DNA of 21,253 nt from the NCBI GenBank assembly GCA_003151275.1, contig PLXC01000096.1, positions 1 to 21,253 of the forward strand. Direction: 5' to 3'. Each line of letters begins with the position of its first letter. Within the stretch, counting starts at the first letter, position 1. The DNA comes from Candidatus Melainabacteria bacterium (lineage in GTDB: Bacteria > Cyanobacteriota > Vampirovibrionia > Obscuribacterales > Obscuribacteraceae). A model generated the notes under the pieces. It searched no databases. It was not told the origin of the DNA and was given only the letters and a program-made list of their open reading frames with translations. Below, in pieces: positions 13,835 through 21,253 of the stretch. The position numbers and the translations under genes are program-made.

Positions 13835-14716
13835 ATGACCAGCCAAACGGATGATGAAAAAAAAGCGAAGGGCGCAGAGTATGGTGGTCATTCCTCCTTG
13901 AGCTATAACAGCTACCTGAAAGTTCCGGATCTGAAAAATTTGCAGATCTGCCAGTCAAATCCTCCCCATCACGACGAGCCACTTTTCATCGTCATCCATC
14001 AAACTTACGAACTCTGGTTTAAATTGATATTGCACGAGATTGATGAAGTGATGAAGCTCCTGGCTGACAATCGCGTCAAACGCGCGACGCACTTTTTGCG
14101 CCGAATAGTGGCAATTATGAAAGTGCTTGTCAATCAAATTCACATCCTTGAAACGATGTCGCCTCAGGATTTTCTTGGTTTTAGAAATAATCTCAACCCC
14201 GCCAGCGGCTTTCAATCAACTCAATTTCGCGAAATCGAAATTGCCTGCGGACTGAAAGACAAGAGACTGCTGGAGCATTTTAAAAATGACGAAATCGCTT
14301 TTACTGACTTGATGAGAAGGTATGAATCCCACACCCTTCAGGACGCCTACTATGAAGTTTTAAAAAAGCAAGGTTTCGTACTGCCAGGACCATATGATGT
14401 AGATGAAGCGGATCCAAAATCAGTAGAACGGCAAGAAACTCGGATCCAGTCTCTGCGAAAGCTTTACGAGCAATCCGAGGAGTACGCCGATCTCAACGAT
14501 CTTGCAGAAGTGCTGATTGATATTGACGAACAGATCTCATTGTGGAGAACCAACCACGTGACCGTAGTCGAACGGGTGATCGGATTTAAACGTGGTACCG
14601 GCGGTAGTGAGGGAGTTGGTTACTTGAGATCTACCTTGCACAAGCGCTGTTTCGCCGATTTGTGGAAAGTGCGGTCGGTCTTAGAATTGCCCACCATAGT
14701 TTGTGGTCCATCCTAA
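13835..14716 (+). CDS. kynA: Tryptophan 2,3-dioxygenase
   Basis: TDO is a cytosolic haem enzyme that opens the indole ring of L-tryptophan with O2, giving N-formylkynurenine. The 293-residue length fits bacterial TDOs. Key residues sit almost exactly as in the Xanthomonas enzyme: H55 in IHQTYELWFK (distal site), R117 in GFRNNL (substrate carboxylate), ASGFQSTQFREIE (123-135), H241 in WRTNHVTVVER (haem ligand) and GTGGSEGVGYLR (254-265), where the common GTGGSSG has Glu in place of the second Ser. GGGG five bases before the ATG at 13835 supports the start. No kynurenine formamidase or kynureninase is adjacent, so the pathway continues elsewhere or uses another enzyme. It follows the phosphoesterase by 61 bases. 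Confidence 0.95.
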   Translation: MTSQTDDEKKAKGAEYGGHSSLSYNSYLKVPDLKNLQICQSNPPHHDEPLFIVIHQTYELWFKLILHEIDEVMKLLADNRVKRATHFLRRIVAIMKVLVNQIHILETMSPQDFLGFRNNLNPASGFQSTQFREIEIACGLKDKRLLEHFKNDEIAFTDLMRRYESHTLQDAYYEVLKKQGFVLPGPYDVDEADPKSVERQETRIQSLRKLYEQSEEYADLNDLAEVLIDIDEQISLWRTNHVTVVERVIGFKRGTGGSEGVGYLRSTLHKRCFADLWKVRSVLELPTIVCGPS

Positions 14717-14773
14717 TTCTACGCATCGAATCTTAACCGGCAGGATACAATCCTCAAGTGATGAGGAAATTCC

Positions 14774-15115
14774 ATGATTGATACCACTTCAAATTCTAAA
14801 CTGGCCGCCATTGATCACATTGCTATCCCCGTGACTGATGTTGACTCCTCGGTCAAATGGTACACATCGCAATTTAACTGCACCATTGAATATCAAGACG
14901 AGACGTGGGCTTTTCTGAAGTTCGACAATATTAAGTTGGCCCTGGTCGTTGCCCATCAGCATCCTCCGCACGTGGCATTCGTCAGCCCAAATGCTGATAG
15001 TTACGGTCAGTTAAAAACCCACCGTGATGGCAGTCGATCGATTTACATAAAAGATCCTGCGGGCAATTCCGTTGAGATTGTCGCCCAAGATTCCGTTTCT
15101 AAAGCTGGTGGCTAA
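14774..15115 (+). CDS. VOC-superfamily (glyoxalase/dioxygenase-fold) protein
   Basis: The 113-residue protein has the paired beta-alpha-beta-beta-beta layout of vicinal-oxygen-chelate proteins, which include glyoxalase I, extradiol dioxygenases and antibiotic-binding proteins. It opens with AIDHIAIPVTDVDSSVKWY (12-30) and closes with IYIKDPAGNSVEIV (90-103). H15, H66 and E101 lie at the usual metal-ligand positions, so metal binding is likely. GAGG lies about eight bases before the ATG. It ends two bases before the FAD oxidoreductase and follows TDO by 57 bases, so it may act on a product of tryptophan oxidation, but the family is too broad for a substrate call. Confidence 0.85.
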   Translation: MIDTTSNSKLAAIDHIAIPVTDVDSSVKWYTSQFNCTIEYQDETWAFLKFDNIKLALVVAHQHPPHVAFVSPNADSYGQLKTHRDGSRSIYIKDPAGNSVEIVAQDSVSKAGG

Positions 15116-15117
15116 TT

Positions 15118-16395
15118 GTGGCTAAGAAAACTCCGGCAGTGATCATAGTGGGCGGCGGACTGGCGGGCTTGACATGCGCAGTCAAATTACATGAAGCTGA
15201 AGTTCCCTTTTTGCTCCTCGAAGCCTCGGACCGGTTTGGTGGACGGGTGACCTCCGATCGCTATGAGAATTTTATCCTCGACCGCGGCTTTCAGGTCCTT
15301 TTGACCGCTTATCCCGAAGCGAAACAGATGTTGGATTACAGCAAACTTGGCCTGCACGACTTCTATCCGGGCGCCCTCGTATACAAAGGCGGAAAGCTTC
15401 ACAAGCTAGCCGACCCGTTTCGACACCCTATAGACGCCATATCCAGCGCCCTTTCACCGATCGGTAGTTTTGCCGATAAAATGTTGGTAGGAAAGGTAAG
15501 ACAGCTCCTGACCAGCACATCGCTTGAGAAAATATTTGAGAAACCAGAGACGACAACCGAGAAAGCATTGCTGGATTATGGCTTTTCTCCATTAATGATC
15601 GATTGTTTTTTTCGTCCTTTTTTTGGTGGGATCTTCCTTGATCGCAAGCTGACCACGTCTAGCCGGATGTTCGATTTTGTATTTCGCATGTTCGCTGAGG
15701 GCGCCTCGGCACTGCCAGCCCGGGGAATGGCTGCAATCCCGGACCAATTAGTGGCAAGGCTGCCGGCTGCTTCGATTCGCACGAAGGCTCACGTCCGCAA
15801 CGTTCAAGAAGGCTTTGTCATATTGGATGACGGAGACACCATGGCTGCACCGGTAGTTGTCGTTGCCACTGAGGGACCGGAGGCAGCCAGGCTGCTTGGC
15901 GAAGAGGTCCAACTGACGCCAGCCAAATCCGTACTCTGCACCTACTATGCGGCTCAAAAACCACCTTTTGAAGAGCCGATTCTGGTCTTAAATGGCGAAG
16001 GAACAGGCTGTGTGAACAACGTTTGCGTGCCCAGCAACGTTTCCCGGTCGTACGCTCCAGAAGGTCAATACCTGATCTCGGTATCCGTGCTCGGCAACCG
16101 TGACGAGGACGAAGACCGGGAAATTGACGAAGAGATTCGCAAGGACCTGACACCGTGGTTTGGTGCTCAGGTACAGTCTTGGCGTTATCTTAAGTCCTAC
16201 AAAATCAAGTACGCCCTACCGGATCAAAGCCCGCCGCAGCTTGCAACTCCACAAAGACCTGTCAAACTGAAACCTGGAATCTATCTGTGTGGCGACCATC
16301 GGGATAATGCTTCTATTAACGGTGCCATGGCATCCGGAAGAAGAACTGCCGAAGCGGTGCTAAAGGAATTTAAGTCTGAGGACAAAGTTGGTTGA
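15118..16395 (+). CDS. FAD-dependent amine oxidase/desaturase-like oxidoreductase
   Basis: The 425-residue protein is a flavin-containing amine-oxidase-superfamily member (monoamine oxidase, protoporphyrinogen oxidase, phytoene desaturase). The N-terminal Rossmann motif VGGGLAGL (11-18, GxGxxG) is followed by E35 for the FAD ribose and by the R-F-G-G-R motif (39-43). The C-terminal GIYLCGDHRDNASINGAM (387-404) closes the FAD site. A FLDRGFQVLLTAYPE-like segment and conserved PARGMAAIPDQL indicate the subfamily with unassigned substrates often annotated as NAD(P)/FAD-dependent oxidoreductase. The start is GTG at 15118, with GGTGG six bases upstream, inside the VOC gene end. Tight spacing implies translational coupling with the VOC protein. 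Substrate unknown. Confidence 0.85.
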   Translation: MAKKTPAVIIVGGGLAGLTCAVKLHEAEVPFLLLEASDRFGGRVTSDRYENFILDRGFQVLLTAYPEAKQMLDYSKLGLHDFYPGALVYKGGKLHKLADPFRHPIDAISSALSPIGSFADKMLVGKVRQLLTSTSLEKIFEKPETTTEKALLDYGFSPLMIDCFFRPFFGGIFLDRKLTTSSRMFDFVFRMFAEGASALPARGMAAIPDQLVARLPAASIRTKAHVRNVQEGFVILDDGDTMAAPVVVVATEGPEAARLLGEEVQLTPAKSVLCTYYAAQKPPFEEPILVLNGEGTGCVNNVCVPSNVSRSYAPEGQYLISVSVLGNRDEDEDREIDEEIRKDLTPWFGAQVQSWRYLKSYKIKYALPDQSPPQLATPQRPVKLKPGIYLCGDHRDNASINGAMASGRRTAEAVLKEFKSEDKVG

Positions 16396-16513
16396 ACATA
16401 TTTTGAAATTTGGCTGAACTGGGCATACCCATGACAGCAGGATGTCCTTGCTATCATTTGGTGGAGCACAGGCGATGGCATGTTTCTAAAGTGAAAAAGT
16501 CAGTTGGAAGCAT

Positions 16514-17932
16514 GTGAACTCTGGTTTAGAGAGAATTGTGAACCCCGAAGCGCAAAAATCTTTTGAAAAACGCAAAAAGTGCCCGGCATGTAGTCGAGAG
16601 TTTACTGGCACGTTAGTCGTCTGCAAGCATGACGGCACTCTTTTGATTCCGATCAAAGAGGATTTGATGATTGGCACCACTCTTGCCGACAAGTATCGAA
16701 TTGAATCCGAAATCGGTCGAGGCGGTATGAGCGTGGTCTATAAGGGACGCCACGAGTTGATGGATCGTATGGTTGCAATCAAGATGTTGCAGGCTCAACT
16801 CGTTAACGATCAAACTAGCATCAAACGCTTTAAGCAGGAAGCAAAAGCAGCCAGCTGTTTGACACATGCAAATGTGATCACCGTTTACGATTGTGATGTC
16901 TCTCCGGCGGGACAACCATATTTGGTGATGGACTACTTGGAGGGTGAAAGCCTCGCCGACGTTATTAAGCGGGAAAACGGCGTTTCTGAAGAACGCGCGC
17001 TCAATATTTTCATCCAAGCTTGCGATGCTTTGGAACACGCTCATGCCAAAGGTGTATTGCATAGGGACTTGAAGAGCAGCAACATCATGCTCGTAGACTT
17101 TGAAGGAAGAACAGACGTTGTTAAAGTCGTGGATTTCGGAATTGCGAAGTTGATGCCAAATTCTGGCAAGCAATCGCAAAATCTCACTCAAACAGGCGAA
17201 ATTTTCGGCAGTCCGATTTACATGAGTCCCGAGCAGTGCCTCGGTTCGCATCTCGACCAGCGTTCTGACATTTATTCTATGGGCACTATGCTTTACGAAT
17301 CATTGATGGGCCAGCCACCATTGATGGGTGACACCATCATTGATACCATGCAGATGCACGTCTCAACCATGCCTGCTAGCTTTGCCGATATGCGACATGA
17401 TTTACATGTACATCCACAATTCGAAGCCGTGGTTTTCAAATCCTTGGAGAAGCGTCCAGAAGATCGTTATGACTCGATGGAACAGTTTCGTGATGCTCTC
17501 GCTCACGTAGCTCGAACGATCGAGATGGACCGGTTTAATCCGCGACCAGTACGAGATATGTCAGTTTTGGAACCGCGTTCGACAAAGCAAAATTTGAGTC
17601 CGCAACGAAATACCAACGCGGGCAGTCTGCCGAAGGCTTCGATTTCTAATTCGCAAAAAGTCGATAAGGCAGTTCAACCTGCCAATACCAGCACGCCAAT
17701 GGGAAGCATTTCCCGGGTCAGCCAAACTAACATCAAGGCCCAATACATGCCCAATAGCCGGATTAATGATCCGACCAGATTGAACAAAAGCAAACTTGGT
17801 GATCTGAAGAACGCCGAAACGAAAGCAGGAAAAAGTAAGCTGCTAATCAGTGCTGCAATCATGGTGGCAATAGCGGTGATTTTGATCATTGTCATGGTCG
17901 TTATGTTTGCCACCAGGCACACGCCGACTTAA
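16514..17932 (+). CDS. Membrane-anchored Ser/Thr protein kinase with N-terminal zinc ribbon
   Basis: The 472-residue protein starts with GTG (GTG at 16538 is an alternative). Residues 23-41 form a compact zinc ribbon, C23-x2-C26 ... C37-x-H39. A Hanks-type kinase domain spans about 61-335: glycine loop GRGGMSVV (68-75), K90 in VAIK, E109, HRDLKSSN (183-190), DFG (207-209) and MSPEQ (237-241). All catalytic residues are present, so it should be active. A Ser/Asn/Thr-rich linker (about 345-435) leads to one TM helix (about 440-465), and only five residues follow. Kinase and ribbon are therefore cytosolic with no external sensor such as PASTA repeats. Substrates are unknown. It stands alone, 118 bases after the oxidoreductase. 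Confidence 0.92.
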   Translation: MNSGLERIVNPEAQKSFEKRKKCPACSREFTGTLVVCKHDGTLLIPIKEDLMIGTTLADKYRIESEIGRGGMSVVYKGRHELMDRMVAIKMLQAQLVNDQTSIKRFKQEAKAASCLTHANVITVYDCDVSPAGQPYLVMDYLEGESLADVIKRENGVSEERALNIFIQACDALEHAHAKGVLHRDLKSSNIMLVDFEGRTDVVKVVDFGIAKLMPNSGKQSQNLTQTGEIFGSPIYMSPEQCLGSHLDQRSDIYSMGTMLYESLMGQPPLMGDTIIDTMQMHVSTMPASFADMRHDLHVHPQFEAVVFKSLEKRPEDRYDSMEQFRDALAHVARTIEMDRFNPRPVRDMSVLEPRSTKQNLSPQRNTNAGSLPKASISNSQKVDKAVQPANTSTPMGSISRVSQTNIKAQYMPNSRINDPTRLNKSKLGDLKNAETKAGKSKLLISAAIMVAIAVILIIVMVVMFATRHTPT

Positions 17933-18249
17933 TGGTCATGCCACTTCTCTTTCATTGCAGATGACCAAATCGGGCTAGGTCTGATCGGTGTGCTCGCATG
18001 CAGCAGAGCTTTGAGGTCAGAAGCGGATAAGTGAGTTCTCATTCAAACTCCGCATTCAGACGGATCAAATTAGTGTCTAAAACCAACCAAAATTCGTCCA
18101 GCAGAGTTAATTTTTCAACCAATCAGAATTGGTAAGATCAACGCTGTTGGCGAACAGGTAGAGAATAAGCGCTAGTCTATGCGCCAGTTGTGCGGGTTTG
18201 CGCGAAGGAGCTTATGCTCCTTGAGCGCTATAAGAGGGGTAATGCAATA
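17933..18249. other. Intergenic leader region of the aldo/keto reductase
   Basis: This 317-base stretch has no gene I can support. It contains a small hairpin ACCAAT-CAGA-ATTGGT (18117-18132) and the stronger leader hairpin at 18200-18228. No clear terminator follows the kinase. The in-frame upstream extension from 18190 runs through the hairpin and is not taken as coding. Confidence 0.5.
18200..18228 (+). promoter_or_regulatory. Leader hairpin just upstream of the aldo/keto reductase
   Basis: AAGGAGC (18205-18211) and GCTCCTT (18216-18222) form a perfect seven-pair stem with a TTAT loop, extended by GCGC/GCGC across a small internal loop. The left arm holds an AAGGAG sequence that looks like a ribosome-binding site but is sequestered. 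The AGGGG used by the gene lies at 18235-18239. Possible translational or thermosensor-like control. Confidence 0.45.
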
Positions 18250-19350
18250 ATGCCACTTGATCACTTTGTAACGCTTGGACGTTCCGGTTTGCGTGTCAGC
18301 CCGTTTTGCTTAGGCACGATGACATTCGGAGAAGACTGGGGATGGGGCTCTTCCGTAGAGGACTCACACAAAATTCTCAGCCGCTTCATTGAACTTGGCG
18401 GTAATTTTATCGACACTGCCAACTTCTACACCCGCGGACACTCCGAACAAATTATTGGCGAGTATTTAAAAAAGAGTGTTAAGCGCCGAGATCAATTAGT
18501 CCTCGCCACCAAGTTCTTTAGCTCTCTCTACACAGGTGACCCCAACGCTGGCGGTGCTAACAGAAAATCTATGATCGCTGCTTGCGATAACTCGTTGCGT
18601 CGTCTGCAAACAGACTACATCGATCTCTATTGGATGCATTGCTGGGACCGATACACGCCCATCGAAGAAACAATGAGCGCCCTCAATGACTTGGTGAGCG
18701 CTGGTAAAATTCGGTACATCGGCTTCTCCGACACTCCTGCCTGGAAATGCACTGAAGCCCAGATGATTGCTAAATTTCGTGGCTGGGCACCATTAATTGC
18801 CTTACAAATTGAATATTCATTGTTGGAGCGAACCGTGGAAGGCGAGTTGGTTCCTATGGCAGCGGAAATGGGGCTTGGGATAACTCCATGGTCACCACTG
18901 AAGCAAGGCGTTCTGACGGGCAAGTACACACGCGAGAACCATGGCAAAGCTGAAGCCGGACGAGGCGAGTGGGTTGAAGCAGCTCTTAATGACAAGGCTT
19001 ATACGATTATTGACGAACTGGTCAAGATCAGCAATGAACTAAATTCGTCGCCTTCACGTGTCGCCCTTGCCTGGTTACAACAGAAACCCGGCGTCACTTC
19101 GAGCATAATTGGGACGCGCACTCTCAAGCAGTTGGACGATAATATTGCTGCACTGGATGTGATCTTGCAGCCTGAGCAGGTCAAAAGACTCGATCAACTG
19201 TCAAAACCAGAACTGAATTTTCCGGCTCAATTCATTGAGAATGCTGGTCCTTTCGGAATGGGTGGTACCACTATTAATGGCCTCAAAAATGACGCCAATC
19301 CTCTGGCTCCAAAGTCCGACAAAGAGAGATATGAAGTGGCGGCGCGCTAA
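18250..19350 (+). CDS. Aldo/keto reductase
   Basis: The enzyme is predicted to reduce aldehydes or ketones with NADPH in the cytosol. From the ATG at 18250 it has 366 residues. The AKR tetrad is intact: D55 and Y60 in FIDTANFY, K88 in LATKF, H130 in YWMHCWD. SKIR-like GKIRYIGFSD and the C-terminal cofactor segment SSIIGTRTLKQLDDN also match. The first strand MPLDHFVTLGRSGLRVSPFCLGTMTFG begins right at this ATG, as in the family, and AGGGG lies ten bases upstream. An in-frame upstream extension exists to 18190 but overlaps a hairpin and has no family counterpart. Closest in style to YajO/voltage-gated-channel-beta-like reductases; natural substrate unknown. Confidence 0.92.
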   Translation: MPLDHFVTLGRSGLRVSPFCLGTMTFGEDWGWGSSVEDSHKILSRFIELGGNFIDTANFYTRGHSEQIIGEYLKKSVKRRDQLVLATKFFSSLYTGDPNAGGANRKSMIAACDNSLRRLQTDYIDLYWMHCWDRYTPIEETMSALNDLVSAGKIRYIGFSDTPAWKCTEAQMIAKFRGWAPLIALQIEYSLLERTVEGELVPMAAEMGLGITPWSPLKQGVLTGKYTRENHGKAEAGRGEWVEAALNDKAYTIIDELVKISNELNSSPSRVALAWLQQKPGVTSSIIGTRTLKQLDDNIAALDVILQPEQVKRLDQLSKPELNFPAQFIENAGPFGMGGTTINGLKNDANPLAPKSDKERYEVAAR

Positions 19351-19455
19351 ACACGCGCGTTAAAGTGGCGCAGTTGCTCGATTTCGAAGGCACCACAGGC
19401 AGTGCTTTCAGTGACGGATGAGCGATCCAGTAGAATCTCTTCTGTGGCGCGCTAT

Positions 19456-19650
19456 TTATTTCACAGATGGGGTTTGGAGCTTCGACAACAAGGCTTCGAC
19501 AAGCCGCAGTCTCTGCTTGAGATGGGACTTCGCATCAGGCACCTCACAGTGGTGTATCTCTGCCGGCAATTGTCCACGCTCACGCTCGAGCAATTCGACT
19601 AAAAGCATCCATTCGACATCAGTAAGCACAGGTTCAGTTATCATTCCCAT
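19456..19650 (-). CDS. Small conserved-looking helical protein (about 64 residues)
   Basis: The predicted protein is short, soluble and helical. Its pattern, LTDVEWMLLVELLERERGQL then EIHH and finally LKQRLRLVEALLSKL, resembles small uncharacterised proteins seen in many bacteria, with two amphipathic helices around an E-I-x-H motif. GAGGAGAAA directly before the ATG at 19650 is the best Shine-Dalgarno in this part of the window and argues that it is real. An ATG two codons in is an alternative start. It lies opposite two plus-strand frames that have no such support. Function unknown. Confidence 0.62.
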   Translation of the reverse strand: MGMITEPVLTDVEWMLLVELLERERGQLPAEIHHCEVPDAKSHLKQRLRLVEALLSKLQTPSVK

Positions 19651-20076
19651 TTTCTCCTCTATGACTATCAGTGATCAGATCGCCCTCGCGGAAAGTGACT
19701 TTGCATCGGCTTTGCCAACACAGTCGGCTAAATCTATACTGCAAATTGGACGAGCAGGTCCCTGTCTCCAGTGTTTCATTTGTGCCAACTCATATCCTCA
19801 GCCGAAATGATGAGTTTCAATAACCGATTGGTTACATCTACTCGTAGTGCTAGACTGGATCTTCTCTTCAAGACGCTTGTCGCCGAGAACTAAGAGTCGA
19901 TAACTGTTGAGACTCACTATAAGCTTTCTAAATCGCGTGGGTGAATTTAATTCAGCACACGGAACGATGTCTGCACCGTCTCAGAAGATTTAAGATTGAC
20001 ACCAGTGGCGAGCAGGTGGACATTGAAGATTGGTCAGGTCGCTAAAGCAAACTTATTGCCTACGCCGCAAGGGACG
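19651..20076. other. Intergenic region before the SulP transporter
   Basis: I see no gene in these 426 bases. The transporter frame is open back to 19951, so part of the region could be coding if the real start is upstream of 20077. It should contain the promoters of the divergent small gene (19650) and the transporter. No confident promoter, terminator or repeat is visible. Confidence 0.45.
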
Positions 20077-21253
20077 GTGCCGTTGGTTGCCAGTGAAAAA
20101 CTACAAACTAATCCGTTCTCACGCAAGGCACCACCGTTTGGAGTTCGGCGCTGGTTTCCAGGTTTGGCAATGGTGCAAACTTATGAACGCGCCTGGTTAC
20201 CCAAAGACATCTGCGCGGGCATAGCGTTGACTGCCATTTTGATTCCCGTCGGCATGGGATATGCTCAAGCATCGGGACTGCCCGCTGTTTGTGGCATCTA
20301 CGCTACGATCATCCCCCTATTTGCTTACGCCATTTTCGGACAGAGTCGAATTTTAGTTCTGGGACCTGACTCATCATTATGTGCCATCATCGCCGCCACT
20401 ATTTTGCCGCTAGCTGGTCACAGCAGTGAGCACGCTGTGGCTCTTGCCAGCGTACTTGCCATGCTATCGGGAGTCCTTTGCATTGTAACTGGACTGATCA
20501 AATTCGGCTTTGTTACAGACCTCCTTTCCAAGCCCATTCGCTATGGTTATTTGAATGGAATCGCCCTTACTCTTATCGTCAGCCAACTACCGACCCTTCT
20601 TGGATTCTCCGCAAACGGGGTCGGATTCATTCACAAGACAGGAAACCTCATAGAAGGGATCGTCAATCAACAGATCAACTGGACAGCGTTTGCTATTGGG
20701 TCAGCGTGTCTCTTCCTGATAATGCTATGCAAAAGCCTTTCGCCGAAGATTCCCTCAGTGCTGCTGGCAGTAATTGCTGCAACACTTGCAGTGACGATGT
20801 TTGATCTTTCCGCAAAGTGCGGGGTTGTCGTAGTTGGAGCGCTTCCACCTGGCTTTCCAGCTTTCCATCTGCCAACTGTTTCCTTGAAGGAAATCGACAC
20901 CTTGTTCGCTGGTGCAGCTGCCATTGCCTTGGTCTCCTTCGCTGACATGAGTGTGTTCTCTCGCGCCTTTGCAGAACGCGGTGGCTATCAAGTTGATGAC
21001 AATCAAGAGATGATCGCTCTTGGTGCAGCCAACCTGGCTGCCGGTTGTTTTAGCGGCTTCTCAGTTAGCGCCAGCGCTTCTCGCACTCCCGTGGCAGAAT
21101 CAGCCGGCGGCAAGACTCAAGTAACCTGTCTATTCGGTGCCGTCGGCCTTCTCGTATTGCTTGTTTTTGCGCCAACACTCTTGCGCAATCTACCCAACGC
21201 TGCTCTGGCGGCAATCGTTATTGCTGCCGCTGTCTCACTTGTGGAGGTCAGGC
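20077..21253 (+). CDS. SulP-family anion (sulfate/bicarbonate) transporter, 5' part, runs off the right edge
   Basis: A reading frame open from 19951 to the window end encodes a SulP/SLC26-type permease. WLPKD followed by AGIALTAILIPVGMGYAQAS is the conserved entry to TM1. GIYATIIPLFAYAIFGQSR and LGPDSSLCAIIAAT follow as TM2-TM3 signatures. A later ANLAAGCFSGFSVSASASRT segment is the conserved substrate-site helix. About nine TM segments are visible; the remaining TMs and the cytosolic STAS domain lie beyond 21253. The start is uncertain: GTG at 20077 has AAGGGA just upstream, ATG at 20170 would omit the family's FPG...Y pre-TM segment, and GTG at 20005 lacks a ribosome-binding site. The anion is not predictable. 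Confidence 0.85.
   Translation, partial: MPLVASEKLQTNPFSRKAPPFGVRRWFPGLAMVQTYERAWLPKDICAGIALTAILIPVGMGYAQASGLPAVCGIYATIIPLFAYAIFGQSRILVLGPDSSLCAIIAATILPLAGHSSEHAVALASVLAMLSGVLCIVTGLIKFGFVTDLLSKPIRYGYLNGIALTLIVSQLPTLLGFSANGVGFIHKTGNLIEGIVNQQINWTAFAIGSACLFLIMLCKSLSPKIPSVLLAVIAATLAVTMFDLSAKCGVVVVGALPPGFPAFHLPTVSLKEIDTLFAGAAAIALVSFADMSVFSRAFAERGGYQVDDNQEMIALGAANLAAGCFSGFSVSASASRTPVAESAGGKTQVTCLFGAVGLLVLLVFAPTLLRNLPNAALAAIVIAAAVSLVEVR

Noticed and set aside
19402..19810. Two plus-strand frames (66 and 130 codons) after the aldo/keto reductase
   Set aside because: They lack ribosome-binding sites and overlap the better supported minus-strand small gene.
19911..19921. GACTCACTATA, an exact match to the core of the phage T7 promoter
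   Set aside because: The flanks (no TAATAC before, no GGG after) do not match and no phage gene is nearby; a chance match or host sequence is the simplest reading.
20030..20224. A 64-codon plus-strand frame at the start of the SulP gene
   Set aside because: It is a different frame within the transporter's open frame and has no family resemblance.

Overview
The window reads as a chromosomal stretch of a Gram-negative-type bacterium of intermediate GC. It carries fabZ-lpxA (outer-membrane lipid A), Sec and Tat export signals, a eukaryote-like Ser/Thr kinase, and several proteins built from tandem small modules. That mix resembles the non-photosynthetic sister lineage of Cyanobacteria (Vampirovibrionia/Obscuribacterales), but this is an inference from gene style; no marker gene is present. 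I see no rRNA, tRNA, CRISPR array, transposase or phage gene. GTG starts are common.

Layout. The left edge (1-115, minus) is the N-terminus of isocitrate dehydrogenase, divergent from a GNAT acetyltransferase (321-1004, plus). Next come a protein with two PARP-type zinc fingers (1305-1847, plus), an exported or anchored SRPBCC-fold protein (1910-2542, minus), and a 426-residue protein made of four tandem MshEN-like modules (2784-4064, minus). A repeat- and palindrome-rich 386-base intergenic region follows. Then, all on minus, come four consecutive genes for small secreted paralogues with glycine-zipper motifs (4451-6258), a membrane GT2 glycosyltransferase (6631-8022), an MFS exporter (8211-9548) and the overlapping fabZ-lpxA pair (9728-10998).

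From about 11.25 kb the strand switches to plus. folE (GTP cyclohydrolase I), a Tat-exported metallophosphoesterase with a very long charged repeat tail, tryptophan 2,3-dioxygenase, a VOC-fold protein and an FAD-dependent oxidoreductase lie head to tail with gaps of 13, 61, 57 and 2 bases and may be one transcription unit. A Ser/Thr kinase with an N-terminal zinc ribbon and a C-terminal membrane anchor, an aldo/keto reductase behind a leader hairpin, a small minus-strand conserved-looking gene, and the 5' part of a SulP anion transporter complete the window.

Most striking is the four-gene secreted glycine-zipper family. Each member has a signal peptide, a central GDExG-like motif and a run of glycines spaced every four residues; three end in a shared EKPFS motif. 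I cannot assign them to a named family. The double PARP-type zinc-finger protein and the MshEN repeat protein are the next most unusual. Envelope functions dominate 2-11 kb; metabolism and signalling dominate 11-21 kb.
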